From Streptomyces gelaticus (GTDB lineage: Bacteria; Actinomycetota; Actinomycetes; Streptomycetales; Streptomycetaceae), in assembly GCF_014649535.1 (NCBI RefSeq), contig NZ_BMTF01000026.1:1-64000 (forward strand): DNA of 64,000 nucleotides. The letters run 5' to 3'. The stretch's first letter is position 1; each line of letters starts with the position of its first letter. Of the stretch, positions 8,111 to 17,318 are shown in pieces. A program made the translations under genes and the position numbers. The notes beneath the pieces were generated by a model. The model saw nothing but the letters and a program-made list of their open reading frames with translations, ran no database searches and had not been told where the DNA came from.

Positions 8111-8270
8111 CTGCGTCGAATCAGCGGCGCTGGGTGTCAAGGCCATCAGCCTTGAACCATGGACGGACGCGTGCGCGCAATGCCATGCGCCTTGCCGCGC
8201 ACAGGCATGTTCAAGCTGCCGGTCCTCATCCCTTCCCATCTGATGAGGCGTCAGTTCTAATCGAAGGGTG

Positions 8271-8900
8271 ATGGGACACGCAGGCATGGCCGCCATCGCC
8301 GTCCGGTACCTCAGGTCCGTCGGCGCCGCCACCACCGCCGGACCGGCACCGGTCGATCCGCTGCCGCGCCCGCATCTGCGAGCCGTGGCCGACGGCGAGC
8401 GGCCGCCCGTGGACCCGGGCGAATTCCGCCGTGTGCTGGGGAGCTTCGCCAGCGGCGTCACGATCGTCACCGCGCACGCCCCGGACGACGCGCAGGGCCC
8501 GGCGGGCTTCGCCTGCCAGTCGTTCGCCTCGCTCTCCCTCGACCCGCCGCTGGTCACCTTCATGGTCGCCCGTACGTCGACGACCTGGCCGCGCATCGCA
8601 CAGGCCGGGGCGTTCTGCGTCAACATCCTCGGCGCGGACCAGGGCGCGCTGTGCCGGAGCTTCGCGGTGAGCGGCGCGGACAAGTTCGCGGGGGTGGCGT
8701 ACGGGGCCGCCCCGGTGACCGGGTCGCCGCTGCTGGACTCCGTACCGGCCTGGGTCGACTGCCGCATCCAGGCCGTCCACACCGGGGGCGACCATCTGAT
8801 CGTCGTCGGCCGGGTGGAGGCGCTGGGCGCGGTGGACGGGGCCGATCCGCTGCTGTTCCACCGCGGGGTGTTCGGGCGGTTCGGTCCGCTCGACGGGTGA
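8271..8900 (+). CDS. Flavin reductase domain protein
   Basis: The 209-residue protein matches the FMN-binding split-barrel flavin reductase family (HpaC/ActVB type): RRVLGSFASGVTIVTA, FACQSFASLSLDPPLVTFMV, RIAQAGAFCVNIL and GDHLIVVGRVEAL. These enzymes reduce FMN or FAD with NAD(P)H for a partner monooxygenase. No monooxygenase is adjacent, so the partner is unknown. The first 45 residues are an extra low-complexity leader. GTG 8268, ATG 8271 and ATG 8286 are all possible starts, and the purine stretch GAAGGG is too close to the first two, so the start is uncertain. Confidence 0.82.
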   Translation: MGHAGMAAIAVRYLRSVGAATTAGPAPVDPLPRPHLRAVADGERPPVDPGEFRRVLGSFASGVTIVTAHAPDDAQGPAGFACQSFASLSLDPPLVTFMVARTSTTWPRIAQAGAFCVNILGADQGALCRSFAVSGADKFAGVAYGAAPVTGSPLLDSVPAWVDCRIQAVHTGGDHLIVVGRVEALGAVDGADPLLFHRGVFGRFGPLDG

Positions 8901-8947
8901 GCGCGCGGCGGGCGCGCCGGTGCCCCGCTCCGTAGCGCCTCGGACGT

Positions 8948-9862
8948 TCAGCCGAGGCGGTCGCGCGGAACGGCCCCGTGCAGCAGGTCCCGCAGCGCCA
9001 GGGCCGCCGGAAGCGGGGCGGCGGGCAGGGCGACATGCACGGTCCGGCGCGGGGCGAGGCCGCCGAGCCGGCAGAGGGCGAGCTCGGCGGGGACCGCCCA
9101 GGCGGCCAGCGAGGGGACCAGCGCGACCCCCAGCCCGGCGGCCGCGTAGCCGAACTTGCCGGTCCACTCGGCGATCCTGGTGATCCGCCTCGGCGTGAAG
9201 CCGGCCCGGCCGCACACCTCGGCGAGCATCATGGGCCGGTCGGCGGACACGTCCTGGAGCCAGGTCTCGTCGCGCAGTTCACGCAGATCGACCGTCCCGG
9301 CTCCGGCCAGGCGGTGGTCACGCGGGAGCACGACGAACAGCTCGTCCTCCAGCAGCACCTCGGTCGTGACGGCGTCGGCCGACGGCAGACCGGACGGGTA
9401 GTCGCTGACCACGGCCAGGTCCAGCGCGCCCTCCGTCAGACGCTGCATCAGCTCACCGCTCCGGCCCTCGGCCGCGACGACCTCGACGTCCGGCCTGGAC
9501 CGTACGAACGCCCGCAACGCGGCGGGCACCAGCGAGATGTTGGCCGTGGCGAACGCCCCCACGCGCAGCCGCCCGCCCAGCCCGGCGTGGATCGCGGCCA
9601 TCTCGTGCTCCGCACTCGCCAGCCGCGCGAGCACCTCCACCGCGTGCCGGTGCAGCGCCCGACCGGCCGGGGTCAGCCGTACGCCCCGGGCTAGCCGTTC
9701 GAAGAGCGGTCCGCCCGCCTGTTTCTCCAGCGCGGCGATGCGCCGCGACACCGCGGACTGCGTGTAGTCGAGCCTGACCGCGGCCCTCGTGAACGATCCG
9801 GTGTCGGCCACCGTCACCAGCAGACGCAGTGCGTCGATCCCGAACACATTCCTCCTCCGCAT
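8948..9862 (-). CDS. LysR-family transcriptional regulator
   Basis: The 304-residue protein has a winged HTH at residues 8-66 (LRLLVTVADTGSFTRAAVRL, QSAVSRRIAALE) and a periplasmic-binding-like effector domain from about residue 95 (GRLRVGAFATANISLVPAAL). Length and order are standard for LysR proteins. It is divergent from the DUF6585 gene across 159 bp and convergent with the flavin reductase. The effector is unknown; LysR proteins usually control a divergent neighbour, which here would be the membrane protein. Confidence 0.88.
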   Translation of the reverse strand: MRRRNVFGIDALRLLVTVADTGSFTRAAVRLDYTQSAVSRRIAALEKQAGGPLFERLARGVRLTPAGRALHRHAVEVLARLASAEHEMAAIHAGLGGRLRVGAFATANISLVPAALRAFVRSRPDVEVVAAEGRSGELMQRLTEGALDLAVVSDYPSGLPSADAVTTEVLLEDELFVVLPRDHRLAGAGTVDLRELRDETWLQDVSADRPMMLAEVCGRAGFTPRRITRIAEWTGKFGYAAAGLGVALVPSLAAWAVPAELALCRLGGLAPRRTVHVALPAAPLPAALALRDLLHGAVPRDRLG

Positions 9863-10021
9863 GACTCACATGCAATCTAGTCGCTGGTGGAATGCCTTGT
9901 CCCGCCCTAGCGTCGAGGAGCGGGGCCGGCGGGCCGCGGGATCCGGTCCCGCAGGCGACCGGACACCGTCCATGACGACCGGCCGCCCTCCGCATCCGGT
10001 GCACACACGAGGGAGAAGCCC

Positions 10022-10765
10022 ATGGCGGCAGCACCCACCACCCTGTCGTCCGAGGCGGCCGAACTGGCCTCGTCCCATCAACTGGGCGCGCTGGAAGGCA
10101 CGTTCACCCCCAAGCGTCTGAACAAGGCGCTCTTCGCCCTCTACATCTTCACGACGCTCAACCTGCTGGTGATGTTCGTGATACCCGGCCTGCTGTTCCT
10201 CTGGTGGCTGCGCCGGACACCGGACTTCAGCCGACGGCAGGCCGCCAAGCGCCTCCACCTGTTCGAAAACGGAATGATCGTGCACCCCGAGTCGGGCGAC
10301 GGCACGGTCGTCATCCGCTGGGACTCCGTACGGCTCTACCAGGACATCACCCGGAAGGTCATCAACGGCATCCCAGGGCCCACCGAGTACGCCTACTCCG
10401 CGGTGGGTCCGGACCGTGCCGGCGCGAGAATCACGCACTTCTACGAAGACCCCGAGTCCTGGGGACCCCATATGCAGCAGGCCGTTCTCCGAGCCCAGGG
10501 ACCGGCGGTCCTGCAATCGGTCCTGGCCGGGGAGACGGTGAACCTCGGGGACATCTCGCTCTCCCGCACCGGCCTGACCGCCCGGGGGAAGGGCCACCTC
10601 CCCTGGTCCGGCGTCCAGGAGATCCAGGTCGCGGCGGGCCGGGTCCACGTCATGGGGACCGGCGGGTCGGGGCAGTGGTGCAGCGTCGCGGTCAGTGACA
10701 TCGCGAACCTTCACGTCTTCCTGGCCGTCGCCCAGCACCTCGCCGCCCCCGGCCCGTCGGTCTGA
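10022..10765 (+). CDS. DUF6585-type membrane-associated protein
   Basis: The 247-residue protein has one strongly hydrophobic stretch near residues 36-63 (ALFALYIFTTLNLLVMFV), then a soluble part rich in beta strands with LHLFENGMIV and VIRWDSVRLYQDI. This pattern, with a membrane segment followed by PH-like folds, is that of the actinomycete DUF6585 family, whose function is not known. GGGAGAAG precedes the ATG at good distance. It converges with the MFS gene, leaving only 12 bp between them. Confidence 0.65.
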   Translation: MAAAPTTLSSEAAELASSHQLGALEGTFTPKRLNKALFALYIFTTLNLLVMFVIPGLLFLWWLRRTPDFSRRQAAKRLHLFENGMIVHPESGDGTVVIRWDSVRLYQDITRKVINGIPGPTEYAYSAVGPDRAGARITHFYEDPESWGPHMQQAVLRAQGPAVLQSVLAGETVNLGDISLSRTGLTARGKGHLPWSGVQEIQVAAGRVHVMGTGGSGQWCSVAVSDIANLHVFLAVAQHLAAPGPSV

Positions 10766-10777
10766 AGGCCCCCGCCG

Positions 10778-12124
10778 TCAGCCCAGTCCGGCGACGGCGT
10801 CCGAGGGCTCCCTCACCCGGCGGATCACGAGTGCCATCAGCGCCGCCGTCGCGCACAGCGCCCCCGACGCGTACCAGACCACGTCGTACGAGCCGAAGAC
10901 GTCGCGCGCCACTCCGCCCAGGAACGCCACCAGCGCCGCGCCCACCTGGTGGGAGGCCAGCACCCAGCCGAAGACGATGGCGCTGTCCTCCCCGTACTGC
11001 TCGCGGCACAGGGCCAGCGTCGGCGGGACGGTGGCGACCCAGTCCAGGCCGTAGAAGACGATGAAGAACACCATCGGCGGATGCACCGTCGGCGCCATCA
11101 GCATCGGCAGGAAGAGCAGCGAGACGCCGCGCAGCGCGTAGTAGACGGCGAGGAGCCGCCGGGCGTCGAAGCGGTCGGTGAGCCAGCCGGAGAAGACGGT
11201 GCCGATGACGTCGAAGACCCCGATGACGGCGAGCAGCGAGGCCGCGGCGGTGATGGGCATGCCGTGGTCGTGGGCCGAGGGCACGAAGTGCGTACGGATC
11301 AGGCCGTTGGTCGAGGCCCCGCAGATCGCGAACGTACCGGCCAGCAGCCAGAAGGGTCCGGTGCGCGCCGCGTCGGTCAGCACGCGCAGGGTCCGCCGCG
11401 CCGCCCCGCGCGTGGGCGCCGGCTTCTCCACGTAGCCGCCGCCGTACGGGGCGAGGCCCACATCGGCCGGGTGGTCGCGGAGCAGGAACCAGACGAACGG
11501 GACGACGACCAGGGCCGCGAGCGCCACCGTGACCGACGCGGGGCGCCAGCCGTGGTGCTGGACGATCCAGGCGCACAGCGGCAGGAAGACCAGCTGGCCG
11601 GAGGCTCCGGCCGCGGTGAGGATGCCGGTGACCAGGCCGCGCCGGGCCACGAACCAGCGGTTGGTGACGGTGGCGGAGAACGCCAGCGCCATGGAGCCGG
11701 TGCCGAGGCCGACGAGCAGGCCCCAGTAGATCATCAGCTGCCAGGAGGCCGTCATCCATACGCTCGCCAGTGCCCCGGCCGCCACGGCGCTGAGGGCGAC
11801 GACGACCACCCGCCGGATGCCGAAGCGGTCCATCAGCGCGGCGGCGAACGGTGCGGTGAGCCCGTACAGCGCCATGTCGACGGATACGGCGAGTCCGATC
11901 TCCCCGCGCGACCAGCCGAACTCCCTGTTGAGCGGGTCGATGAGGAGGCCGGGCAGGGAATTGAACGCGGCGCCGCCGATGATCGTCACGAAGGTGACGG
12001 CGGCGACGATCCAGGCGCGGTGGACGCGTCGGCGGGAGGGGCGCCCGAGGGCTGCCGGGGTGACGGCCTGCCGGTCGTCGTCCCGGGCGGCGCTTTCGGT
12101 TGTCTGGGTCACGTCACTCAGCAT
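10778..12124 (-). CDS. MFS transporter (oxalate/formate antiporter-like)
   Basis: The 448-residue protein has about 12 membrane helices. They begin with AWIVAAVTFVTIIGGAAFNS and show GGAAFNSLPGLLIDPLNREFGWSRG in two parts, the motif A-like DRFGIRR loop after helix 2, and a second half starting near TGPFWLLAGTFAICGAS. The look is that of the monocarboxylate/oxalate branch of MFS; substrate and direction are unknown. ATG 12124 is chosen, with AGGAGGA about 13 bp upstream. The codons open further upstream are shadow of the next gene. It lies 98 bp after the DUF2809 gene. Confidence 0.82.
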   Translation of the reverse strand: MLSDVTQTTESAARDDDRQAVTPAALGRPSRRRVHRAWIVAAVTFVTIIGGAAFNSLPGLLIDPLNREFGWSRGEIGLAVSVDMALYGLTAPFAAALMDRFGIRRVVVVALSAVAAGALASVWMTASWQLMIYWGLLVGLGTGSMALAFSATVTNRWFVARRGLVTGILTAAGASGQLVFLPLCAWIVQHHGWRPASVTVALAALVVVPFVWFLLRDHPADVGLAPYGGGYVEKPAPTRGAARRTLRVLTDAARTGPFWLLAGTFAICGASTNGLIRTHFVPSAHDHGMPITAAASLLAVIGVFDVIGTVFSGWLTDRFDARRLLAVYYALRGVSLLFLPMLMAPTVHPPMVFFIVFYGLDWVATVPPTLALCREQYGEDSAIVFGWVLASHQVGAALVAFLGGVARDVFGSYDVVWYASGALCATAALMALVIRRVREPSDAVAGLG

Positions 12125-12222
12125 CGGGCCGGCGCGTTCCTCCTCACGAGTGGCCGGAGGGACACCCTTCGCAGGAATCGGGCCACCGCGATCGTCGCTT
12201 TCCGGCCCGGGGCGCCGTACCG

Positions 12223-12651
12223 CTACCGCGCCTTGTCCCGTCGCGAGGCGGAGGCGGCCAGGGCCGTCACGGCCCAGGCGAACCCCGCCCCCACCGCATA
12301 CCAGAACAGATCGGGCGCGTTGAAGGTCGAGCCGAGCACCAGCCGCGCCACCGCGCTGTGGCGGGACAGCTCCGCGGGCACCCCGGTCAGTTGCAGCAGC
12401 TCCACCACCCAGCTGAACGCCAGCCCCGCCCCTGCCGTGACGGCCGGCCGCGCACCGGGCGCGATCACGGCGGCCAGGGCGCAGATCAGCACGGCGTAGA
12501 GCGCGTCCCCGGCGTACTTGGCGAAGTCGCCGTCCGTGCACGCCCTGACCGCGAGTCCGGCCAGTACGGTCAGCACCGCGGCCCCGGCCGCGACCGCGCG
12601 GGTGCGCGGGGCCGTCCGGGACCCGGCCGCCGGCCGCCCGTCCCCGGTCAC
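12223..12651 (-). CDS. DUF2809 family membrane protein
   Basis: The 142-residue protein has four predicted membrane helices, with FAKYAGDALYAVLICALAAV, AGLAFSWVVELLQLTGVP and LVLGSTFNAPDLFWYAVG. These are the recognisable elements of DUF2809, a small integral membrane family of unknown function. GTG 12651 overlaps the stop of the upstream MFS gene as GTGA, so the two are translationally coupled and probably work together. Confidence 0.75.
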   Translation of the reverse strand: MTGDGRPAAGSRTAPRTRAVAAGAAVLTVLAGLAVRACTDGDFAKYAGDALYAVLICALAAVIAPGARPAVTAGAGLAFSWVVELLQLTGVPAELSRHSAVARLVLGSTFNAPDLFWYAVGAGFAWAVTALAASASRRDKAR

Positions 12652-13949
12652 GCGGTCCGCTCCAGCCGGCTGATCGGCCGGGCCACCAACAGCACCGCCG
12701 CCACCACCATGTTGATCACCGCTCCGGCCAGCAGCACCTCGGGCGCGCCCACCCGGTCCGCGACCGGCCCCGCCAGCGCCCGGCCCGCCGCCATCATCAG
12801 CAGTGAGCCCGCCACGTCGTACGCATGCAGGCGGTTCAGCGCCTCGGGCGGCACCTTGGTCTGGACCGTCGTCGACCACATCACCAGCCAGAACGCGAAC
12901 GCCGCGCCCGCCGCGAACTGCCCCGCCCCGAGCGCGAACACCGGCAGCCCGAGGCCCAGCACCAGCAGGTTCACACAGACCCCGGTCAGCGCGACGGCCC
13001 CCGCCGCGAGCGGGCGGCGGGGTCTCAGGCGCAGGGCGAGCAGCCCGCCGACGACGCTGCCCGCGCCGTTCACCGCCATCATCACGCCGTACGTCCCCGA
13101 GCCGTGCGCCTCGGTGATCTCGACCGCGGTGAGCGGCAGCATCGGGCCGATCACCGTGAAGCCGTACACCGTCCAGATCGCGATCACCCCCCACAGCCAG
13201 CTGCGGGCCCGGAACTCCCGCCAGCCGTCGGCCAGTTCGGCGAAGAAGCCGCCGCGCTGCGCGTCGTCCGAGGGGGCCGGGGCGAGCCGCAGCAGGAACA
13301 GGCAGAGGCCGGAGACCAGGAACGTCGACGCGTTCGCCGCGTAGACCACACCGGCGCCGGCCAGCCCGACCAGCACGCCCGCGAAGGCCGGGCCGGCCAT
13401 GGTCATCAGCGCCTCGGAGACCCTCAGTACGGCGTTGGCCCGCTGCACGTCCGAGGCGACCCGGGGCACCGTCGAGGCGACGCCCGGCTGGAAGAGCGCG
13501 GCGCCCACCCCGGCCACCGCGCTGAGCGTGTACACCGCCCACAGCGGCGGGTTCCCGGTGGCGAAGGAGAACGCCAGCACCGAGGCCCCGACCAGCCGCA
13601 GCGCATCCGCGATGATCATCATCCGGCGGGGGGTGAACCGGTCCGCCAGCACCCCGCCGAAGAGCACGAAGAGCGCCAGCGGCCCCATCCAGGCCGCGAG
13701 CGCGAACCCCACGGAGGAGTGCGGGCGGCCGGCGCCCAGCAGTCCCGCGGTGAGGGCCACCGGGATCATGCCGTCGCCGAAGAGCGCGGCGGTGCGGGCG
13801 ACGAAGAAGAGCCGGAAGTTGCGGTTCCAGAGCCCCTCCGGCCGGCCGCCGGGCATCGGGTGCTCCGCGGAGGAACGGAGCAAAAGGGGCTGCGCACCCT
13901 CGCGTTCGGCGGTGGGAATGCGCGGGCGCCGCGCTGACTTTTTCTTCAC
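12648..13949 (-). CDS. MFS exporter
   Basis: The protein has 12 membrane helices (NFRLFFVARTAALFGDGMIP, then the DRFTPRRMMIIADALR loop typical of drug-exporter-like MFS proteins) and about 433 residues. GTG 13949 is leaderless-like with no clear Shine-Dalgarno; ATG 13856 (MPGGRPEG) with CGGAG six bases upstream is an equally good start. It is divergent from the GlxA-type regulator across less than 60 bp, which makes it that regulator's likely target. Substrate unknown. Confidence 0.82.
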   Translation of the reverse strand: MKKKSARRPRIPTAEREGAQPLLLRSSAEHPMPGGRPEGLWNRNFRLFFVARTAALFGDGMIPVALTAGLLGAGRPHSSVGFALAAWMGPLALFVLFGGVLADRFTPRRMMIIADALRLVGASVLAFSFATGNPPLWAVYTLSAVAGVGAALFQPGVASTVPRVASDVQRANAVLRVSEALMTMAGPAFAGVLVGLAGAGVVYAANASTFLVSGLCLFLLRLAPAPSDDAQRGGFFAELADGWREFRARSWLWGVIAIWTVYGFTVIGPMLPLTAVEITEAHGSGTYGVMMAVNGAGSVVGGLLALRLRPRRPLAAGAVALTGVCVNLLVLGLGLPVFALGAGQFAAGAAFAFWLVMWSTTVQTKVPPEALNRLHAYDVAGSLLMMAAGRALAGPVADRVGAPEVLLAGAVINMVVAAVLLVARPISRLERTA

Positions 13950-14007
13950 AGGAGTGACATGTATCAGCCTTGAGGTCTATACCACTAGGGGTGAAGGGAG
14001 TCCGCCC

Positions 14008-14991
14008 ATGCCGCACCGGATCGCCGTCCTGGCCCTCGACGGGCTGTATTCCTTCGAACTGGCCATCCCCCAGCGGATCTTCGGCCGTTCCTTCGGTGCC
14101 GGGCCGCACGACGAGGGCCGCACTCTGTACGAAGTCGTGACCTGTTCCGTCCGCCCGCCGGGCCCGGTCCGTACCGACGCCGACTTCACGATCAACGTCG
14201 AACGCGGCCCGGAGACCCTGGCCACCGCCGACACGGTGCTGATTCCCGCCACGTACGAACTCGGCCCCGTCCACTCGGAGGGCAGGCTCACCGACGAACT
14301 GGCCGCCGCTCTGGCCCACATCAGGCCGGGGACCCGGATGGTCTCGATCTGCACGGGCAGTTATGTGCTGGCCGCCGCCGGATATCTCGACGGGCGCCCC
14401 GCCACCACCCACTGGTCGCACGCCGACCACTTCCAGCAGCTCTTCCCCGAAGTGCGGGTCGACCCGGACGTCCTGTTCATCGACGACGGGGACGTCCTGA
14501 CCTCCGCCGGGGTCGCCGCCGGGATCGACCTCTGCCTGCACATCGTGCGCCGGGACCACGGCATCGCCGTCGCCAATGACGTCGCCCGCCGCACGGTCGT
14601 GCCCCCGCACCGGGACGGCGGGCAGGCGCAGTACATCCAGCGCCCCGTGCCCGACACCCGGTTCGCGAACACGACCACCGCACGCAACTGGGCGCTCGGG
14701 CGGCTGGAGCGGCCGATCCTGCTGCGCGACATGGCGCAGCAGGAGTCGATGAGCGTGCGTACCTTCACCCGGCGGTTCCGGGAGGAGGTCGGGGTCAGCC
14801 CCGTCCAGTGGCTGACCCGGCAGCGGATCGAACGGGCCCGCCACCTGCTGGAGTCGACGGATCTGTCGATCGACCAGGTGGCGCGGGACGCGGGCTTCGG
14901 GACGTCCACCTCGCTGCGGCAGCACCTCCAGACGGCGCTGGGGGTGTCCCCGACGGCGTACCGGCGCACCTTCCGCGCCGGACGGAGCTGA
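14008..14991 (+). CDS. GlxA-family AraC-type regulator
   Basis: The 327-residue protein has an N-terminal DJ-1/PfpI-like domain (residues 1-185; IAVLALDGLYSFELAIPQRI, VSICTGSYVLAAAGYLDG with the nucleophile-elbow Cys) and a C-terminal AraC HTH (MSVRTFTRRFREEVGVSP, SIDQVARDAGFGTSTSLRQH). The ligand bound by the DJ-1-like domain is unknown. ATG 14008 follows GAAGGGAG by seven bases; more upstream codons are open but overlap the divergent MFS promoter. Its most likely target is that exporter operon. Confidence 0.88.
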   Translation: MPHRIAVLALDGLYSFELAIPQRIFGRSFGAGPHDEGRTLYEVVTCSVRPPGPVRTDADFTINVERGPETLATADTVLIPATYELGPVHSEGRLTDELAAALAHIRPGTRMVSICTGSYVLAAAGYLDGRPATTHWSHADHFQQLFPEVRVDPDVLFIDDGDVLTSAGVAAGIDLCLHIVRRDHGIAVANDVARRTVVPPHRDGGQAQYIQRPVPDTRFANTTTARNWALGRLERPILLRDMAQQESMSVRTFTRRFREEVGVSPVQWLTRQRIERARHLLESTDLSIDQVARDAGFGTSTSLRQHLQTALGVSPTAYRRTFRAGRS

Positions 14992-15009
14992 GCGGCGCCG
15001 CCCGGAAGG

Positions 15010-16059
15010 TCAGAACACCAGCACGCCCCGCGCCACCCGGCCGTGGTGCGCGTCGTCCGCCGCCTCGGCGAAGTCCTCCACCGGGTAGGTGGTGGTGACG
15101 AGTTCGTCCAGGAGCAGCCGGCCCTCCCGGTACAGCTCCGCGTAGAGGGCGATGTCGCGCTGCGGGCGCGAGGAGCCGTACCGGCAGCCCAGGATCGACT
15201 TGTCCAGGTACATCGACGAGACGAGGAACGAGGCCTCCGCGTTCGCGGCCGGGACGCCCAGCAGGATCGCCTGGCCGTGCCGGTCCAGCAGGTCGATCGC
15301 GGTACGGATCAGCTCGGTGCGGCCCACGCACTCGAAGGCGTGGTCGGCGCCGTTCGGCAGGATCTCCCGCACGCCGTCCGCCGAGGTCAGGAAGTGCGTC
15401 GCGCCGAACTGCCGGGCCGCCGCCTCCTTCGCCGGGTTGGCGTCGACGGCGACGACGGTCAGCGCGCCCGCGATCCGGGCGCCCTGGATCACATTGAGCC
15501 CGATGCCGCCGGTGCCGATCACCACGACCGTGTCGCCCCGGTCGGCCTTCGCCCGGTTGAGCACGGCGCCGACCCCGGTCAGCACCCCGCAGCCGATCAG
15601 GGCCGCCGAGGTGAGCGGGATGTCCGCCGGGATCTTCACCGCCTGCACGGCCTTGACCAGGGTCCGTTCGGCGAAGGCCGAGTTGGACGCGAACTGGTAC
15701 AGCGGTTTCCCGCGCCGTGCGAACGGCTGTCCCGGCATCCCGATCGCCTTGCGGCACATGGTCGGGCGCCCCCGGTCGCACTGGGCGCACGCCCCGCAGT
15801 TGGCGAGCGTGGACAGTGACACGTGGTCACCGGGCACCACATGGGAGACGCCTGCGCCGACCGCCTCGACCACGCCCGCGCCCTCGTGCCCGAGCACCAC
15901 CGGCGAGGGGAACGGGATCGTCCCGTCGATCACCGAGAGGTCGCTGTGGCACAGCCCGGCCGCGGCCACCGCCACCAGCACCTCGCCGGGGCCCGGATCG
16001 CGTATCTCCAGATCGTCGACGACCTCGGTCCGCTTGCCGTCGAAGACGACGCCTCTCAT
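15010..16059 (-). CDS. Zinc-dependent alcohol dehydrogenase
   Basis: The 349-residue medium-chain dehydrogenase shows the catalytic zinc ligands (Cys in AAGLCHSDLS, His in GHEGAGVVEAVG), the four-Cys structural zinc lobe (CGACAQCDRGRPTMC) and the NAD-binding GTGGIGLNV. It oxidises an alcohol or reduces an aldehyde, probably a side-chain step of the CoA-linked catabolism encoded next to it. Its ATG overlaps the stop of the upstream acyl-CoA dehydrogenase gene as ATGA, and the short-chain dehydrogenase lies further upstream, so the three form one operon. The natural substrate is unknown. Confidence 0.88.
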   Translation of the reverse strand: MRGVVFDGKRTEVVDDLEIRDPGPGEVLVAVAAAGLCHSDLSVIDGTIPFPSPVVLGHEGAGVVEAVGAGVSHVVPGDHVSLSTLANCGACAQCDRGRPTMCRKAIGMPGQPFARRGKPLYQFASNSAFAERTLVKAVQAVKIPADIPLTSAALIGCGVLTGVGAVLNRAKADRGDTVVVIGTGGIGLNVIQGARIAGALTVVAVDANPAKEAAARQFGATHFLTSADGVREILPNGADHAFECVGRTELIRTAIDLLDRHGQAILLGVPAANAEASFLVSSMYLDKSILGCRYGSSRPQRDIALYAELYREGRLLLDELVTTTYPVEDFAEAADDAHHGRVARGVLVF

Positions 16060-17252
16060 CTCGGCTCCCTCGGTAGGCCGAGCACCCGCTCGGCGATGAT
16101 GTTCCGCTGGATCTCGTCCGAGCCGCCGTAGATGGTGTCGGACCGGGTGAACAGGAACAGGCGCTGCGCCTCGTCGAGTCCGTACGGTTCCTTCGCCGAC
16201 CAGTCGTCCGGGCCGACGGCCGCCGCCGCGCCCCTGACCTGCACGGCCAGCTCGCCCAGGCGCTGGTGCCAGCCGCCCCAGAGCAGTTTCGCCACACTGG
16301 GCGCGCCGGGGTCGCCGGTGGAGCCGAGGGTGCGCAGCGCGTTCCAGCGCATGGTCCGCAGCTGGGCCCACTGCCGTACGAGGCGTTCGCGCAGGACCGG
16401 GTCGGTGACGGCGCCGCTGTCGACGGCCGCGCGGACCACCCGGTCCAGTTCGGCGGCGAAACCGATCTGCTGGACGAGCGTGGAGACGCCGCGTTCCAGG
16501 GCCAGCAGTCCCATGGCGACCGTCCAGCCGTTGCCCTCGCCGCCGACGCACTCCTCGGCGTGCGCCCCGTCGAAGAAGACCTCGTTGAACTCGCTGGTCC
16601 CCGACATCTGACGGATCGGCCGCACCTCGATCCGGCCGGGCTGGTCCATCGGCACCAGCAGGAACGACAGGCCGTGGTGGCGGCGGGAGCCGGGCTCCGT
16701 GCGGGCCAGCACGAAGCACCAGTCGGCCTCCTTCGCGAGCGAGGTCCAGATCTTCTGCCCGGTCACCCGGTGGCCGCCGCGGCCCCGGTCGGGCACCGCG
16801 GCCGTACGGACCGCGGCGAGGTCCGATCCGGCGTCCGGCTCGCTGTACCCCTGGCACCAGAGCGCGTCGCCACGTGCCACGGCGGGCAGGAATCGCCGCT
16901 GCTGTTCCTCGCTGCCGTAGGCGATCAGGATCGGTGCGAGGAGGTTCTCGCCGATGTGGCCGACCCGGGCGGGGGCGGCGGCGCGGGCGTACTCCTCGGC
17001 CCAGACGACCTGCTGGACGAGGCTCGCGCGGCGGTTGCCGTGGCCGGCGCCGCGGTCCTCCCAGCCGAGGCCGATCCAGCCGTCGCGGCCCAGTTCGCGC
17101 TCCCAGGCGCGGCGGACCGCGAAGCCCTCGTGCTCGCTGCCGGGACCGCCGGTGCCGGCCGCCGCCGCGTACGCGCCGACGAGGTGCGCCTCCAGCCAGG
17201 CACGGGCCTCCTCGCGGAAGGCGGTGCCGTCGGGGCCGAAGCTGAAGTCCAC
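16056..17252 (-). CDS. Acyl-CoA dehydrogenase
   Basis: The 398-residue protein has the normal ACAD order: helical N-domain, beta domain with CQGYSEPDAGSDLAAVRT and ITGQKIW-type sequence (RVTGQKIWTS), and C-terminal helices with DTIYGGSDEIQRNIIAERVL. ACADs make an alpha-beta double bond in an acyl-CoA using FAD and pass electrons to ETF. The long insert near residues 30-50 and the IYGGSDEIQRN motif are like the steroid/branched-acid branch of the family. It lies between the short-chain dehydrogenase and the alcohol dehydrogenase in one operon. Acyl substrate unknown. Confidence 0.87.
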   Translation of the reverse strand: MDFSFGPDGTAFREEARAWLEAHLVGAYAAAAGTGGPGSEHEGFAVRRAWERELGRDGWIGLGWEDRGAGHGNRRASLVQQVVWAEEYARAAAPARVGHIGENLLAPILIAYGSEEQQRRFLPAVARGDALWCQGYSEPDAGSDLAAVRTAAVPDRGRGGHRVTGQKIWTSLAKEADWCFVLARTEPGSRRHHGLSFLLVPMDQPGRIEVRPIRQMSGTSEFNEVFFDGAHAEECVGGEGNGWTVAMGLLALERGVSTLVQQIGFAAELDRVVRAAVDSGAVTDPVLRERLVRQWAQLRTMRWNALRTLGSTGDPGAPSVAKLLWGGWHQRLGELAVQVRGAAAAVGPDDWSAKEPYGLDEAQRLFLFTRSDTIYGGSDEIQRNIIAERVLGLPREPR

Positions 17253-17318
17253 GGTGCCTCCTGACTGTTGCCGCTCACCATCAAGGCCGGCCGTGGCGGA
17301 GCCCCGGCGGGGCGGGAC

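Noticed and set aside
12223..14925. 900-codon open frame on the minus strand
   Set aside because: Only its last 142 codons have protein character (DUF2809). The rest lies in the wrong frame over an MFS gene and over the opposite strand of the GlxA-type regulator.
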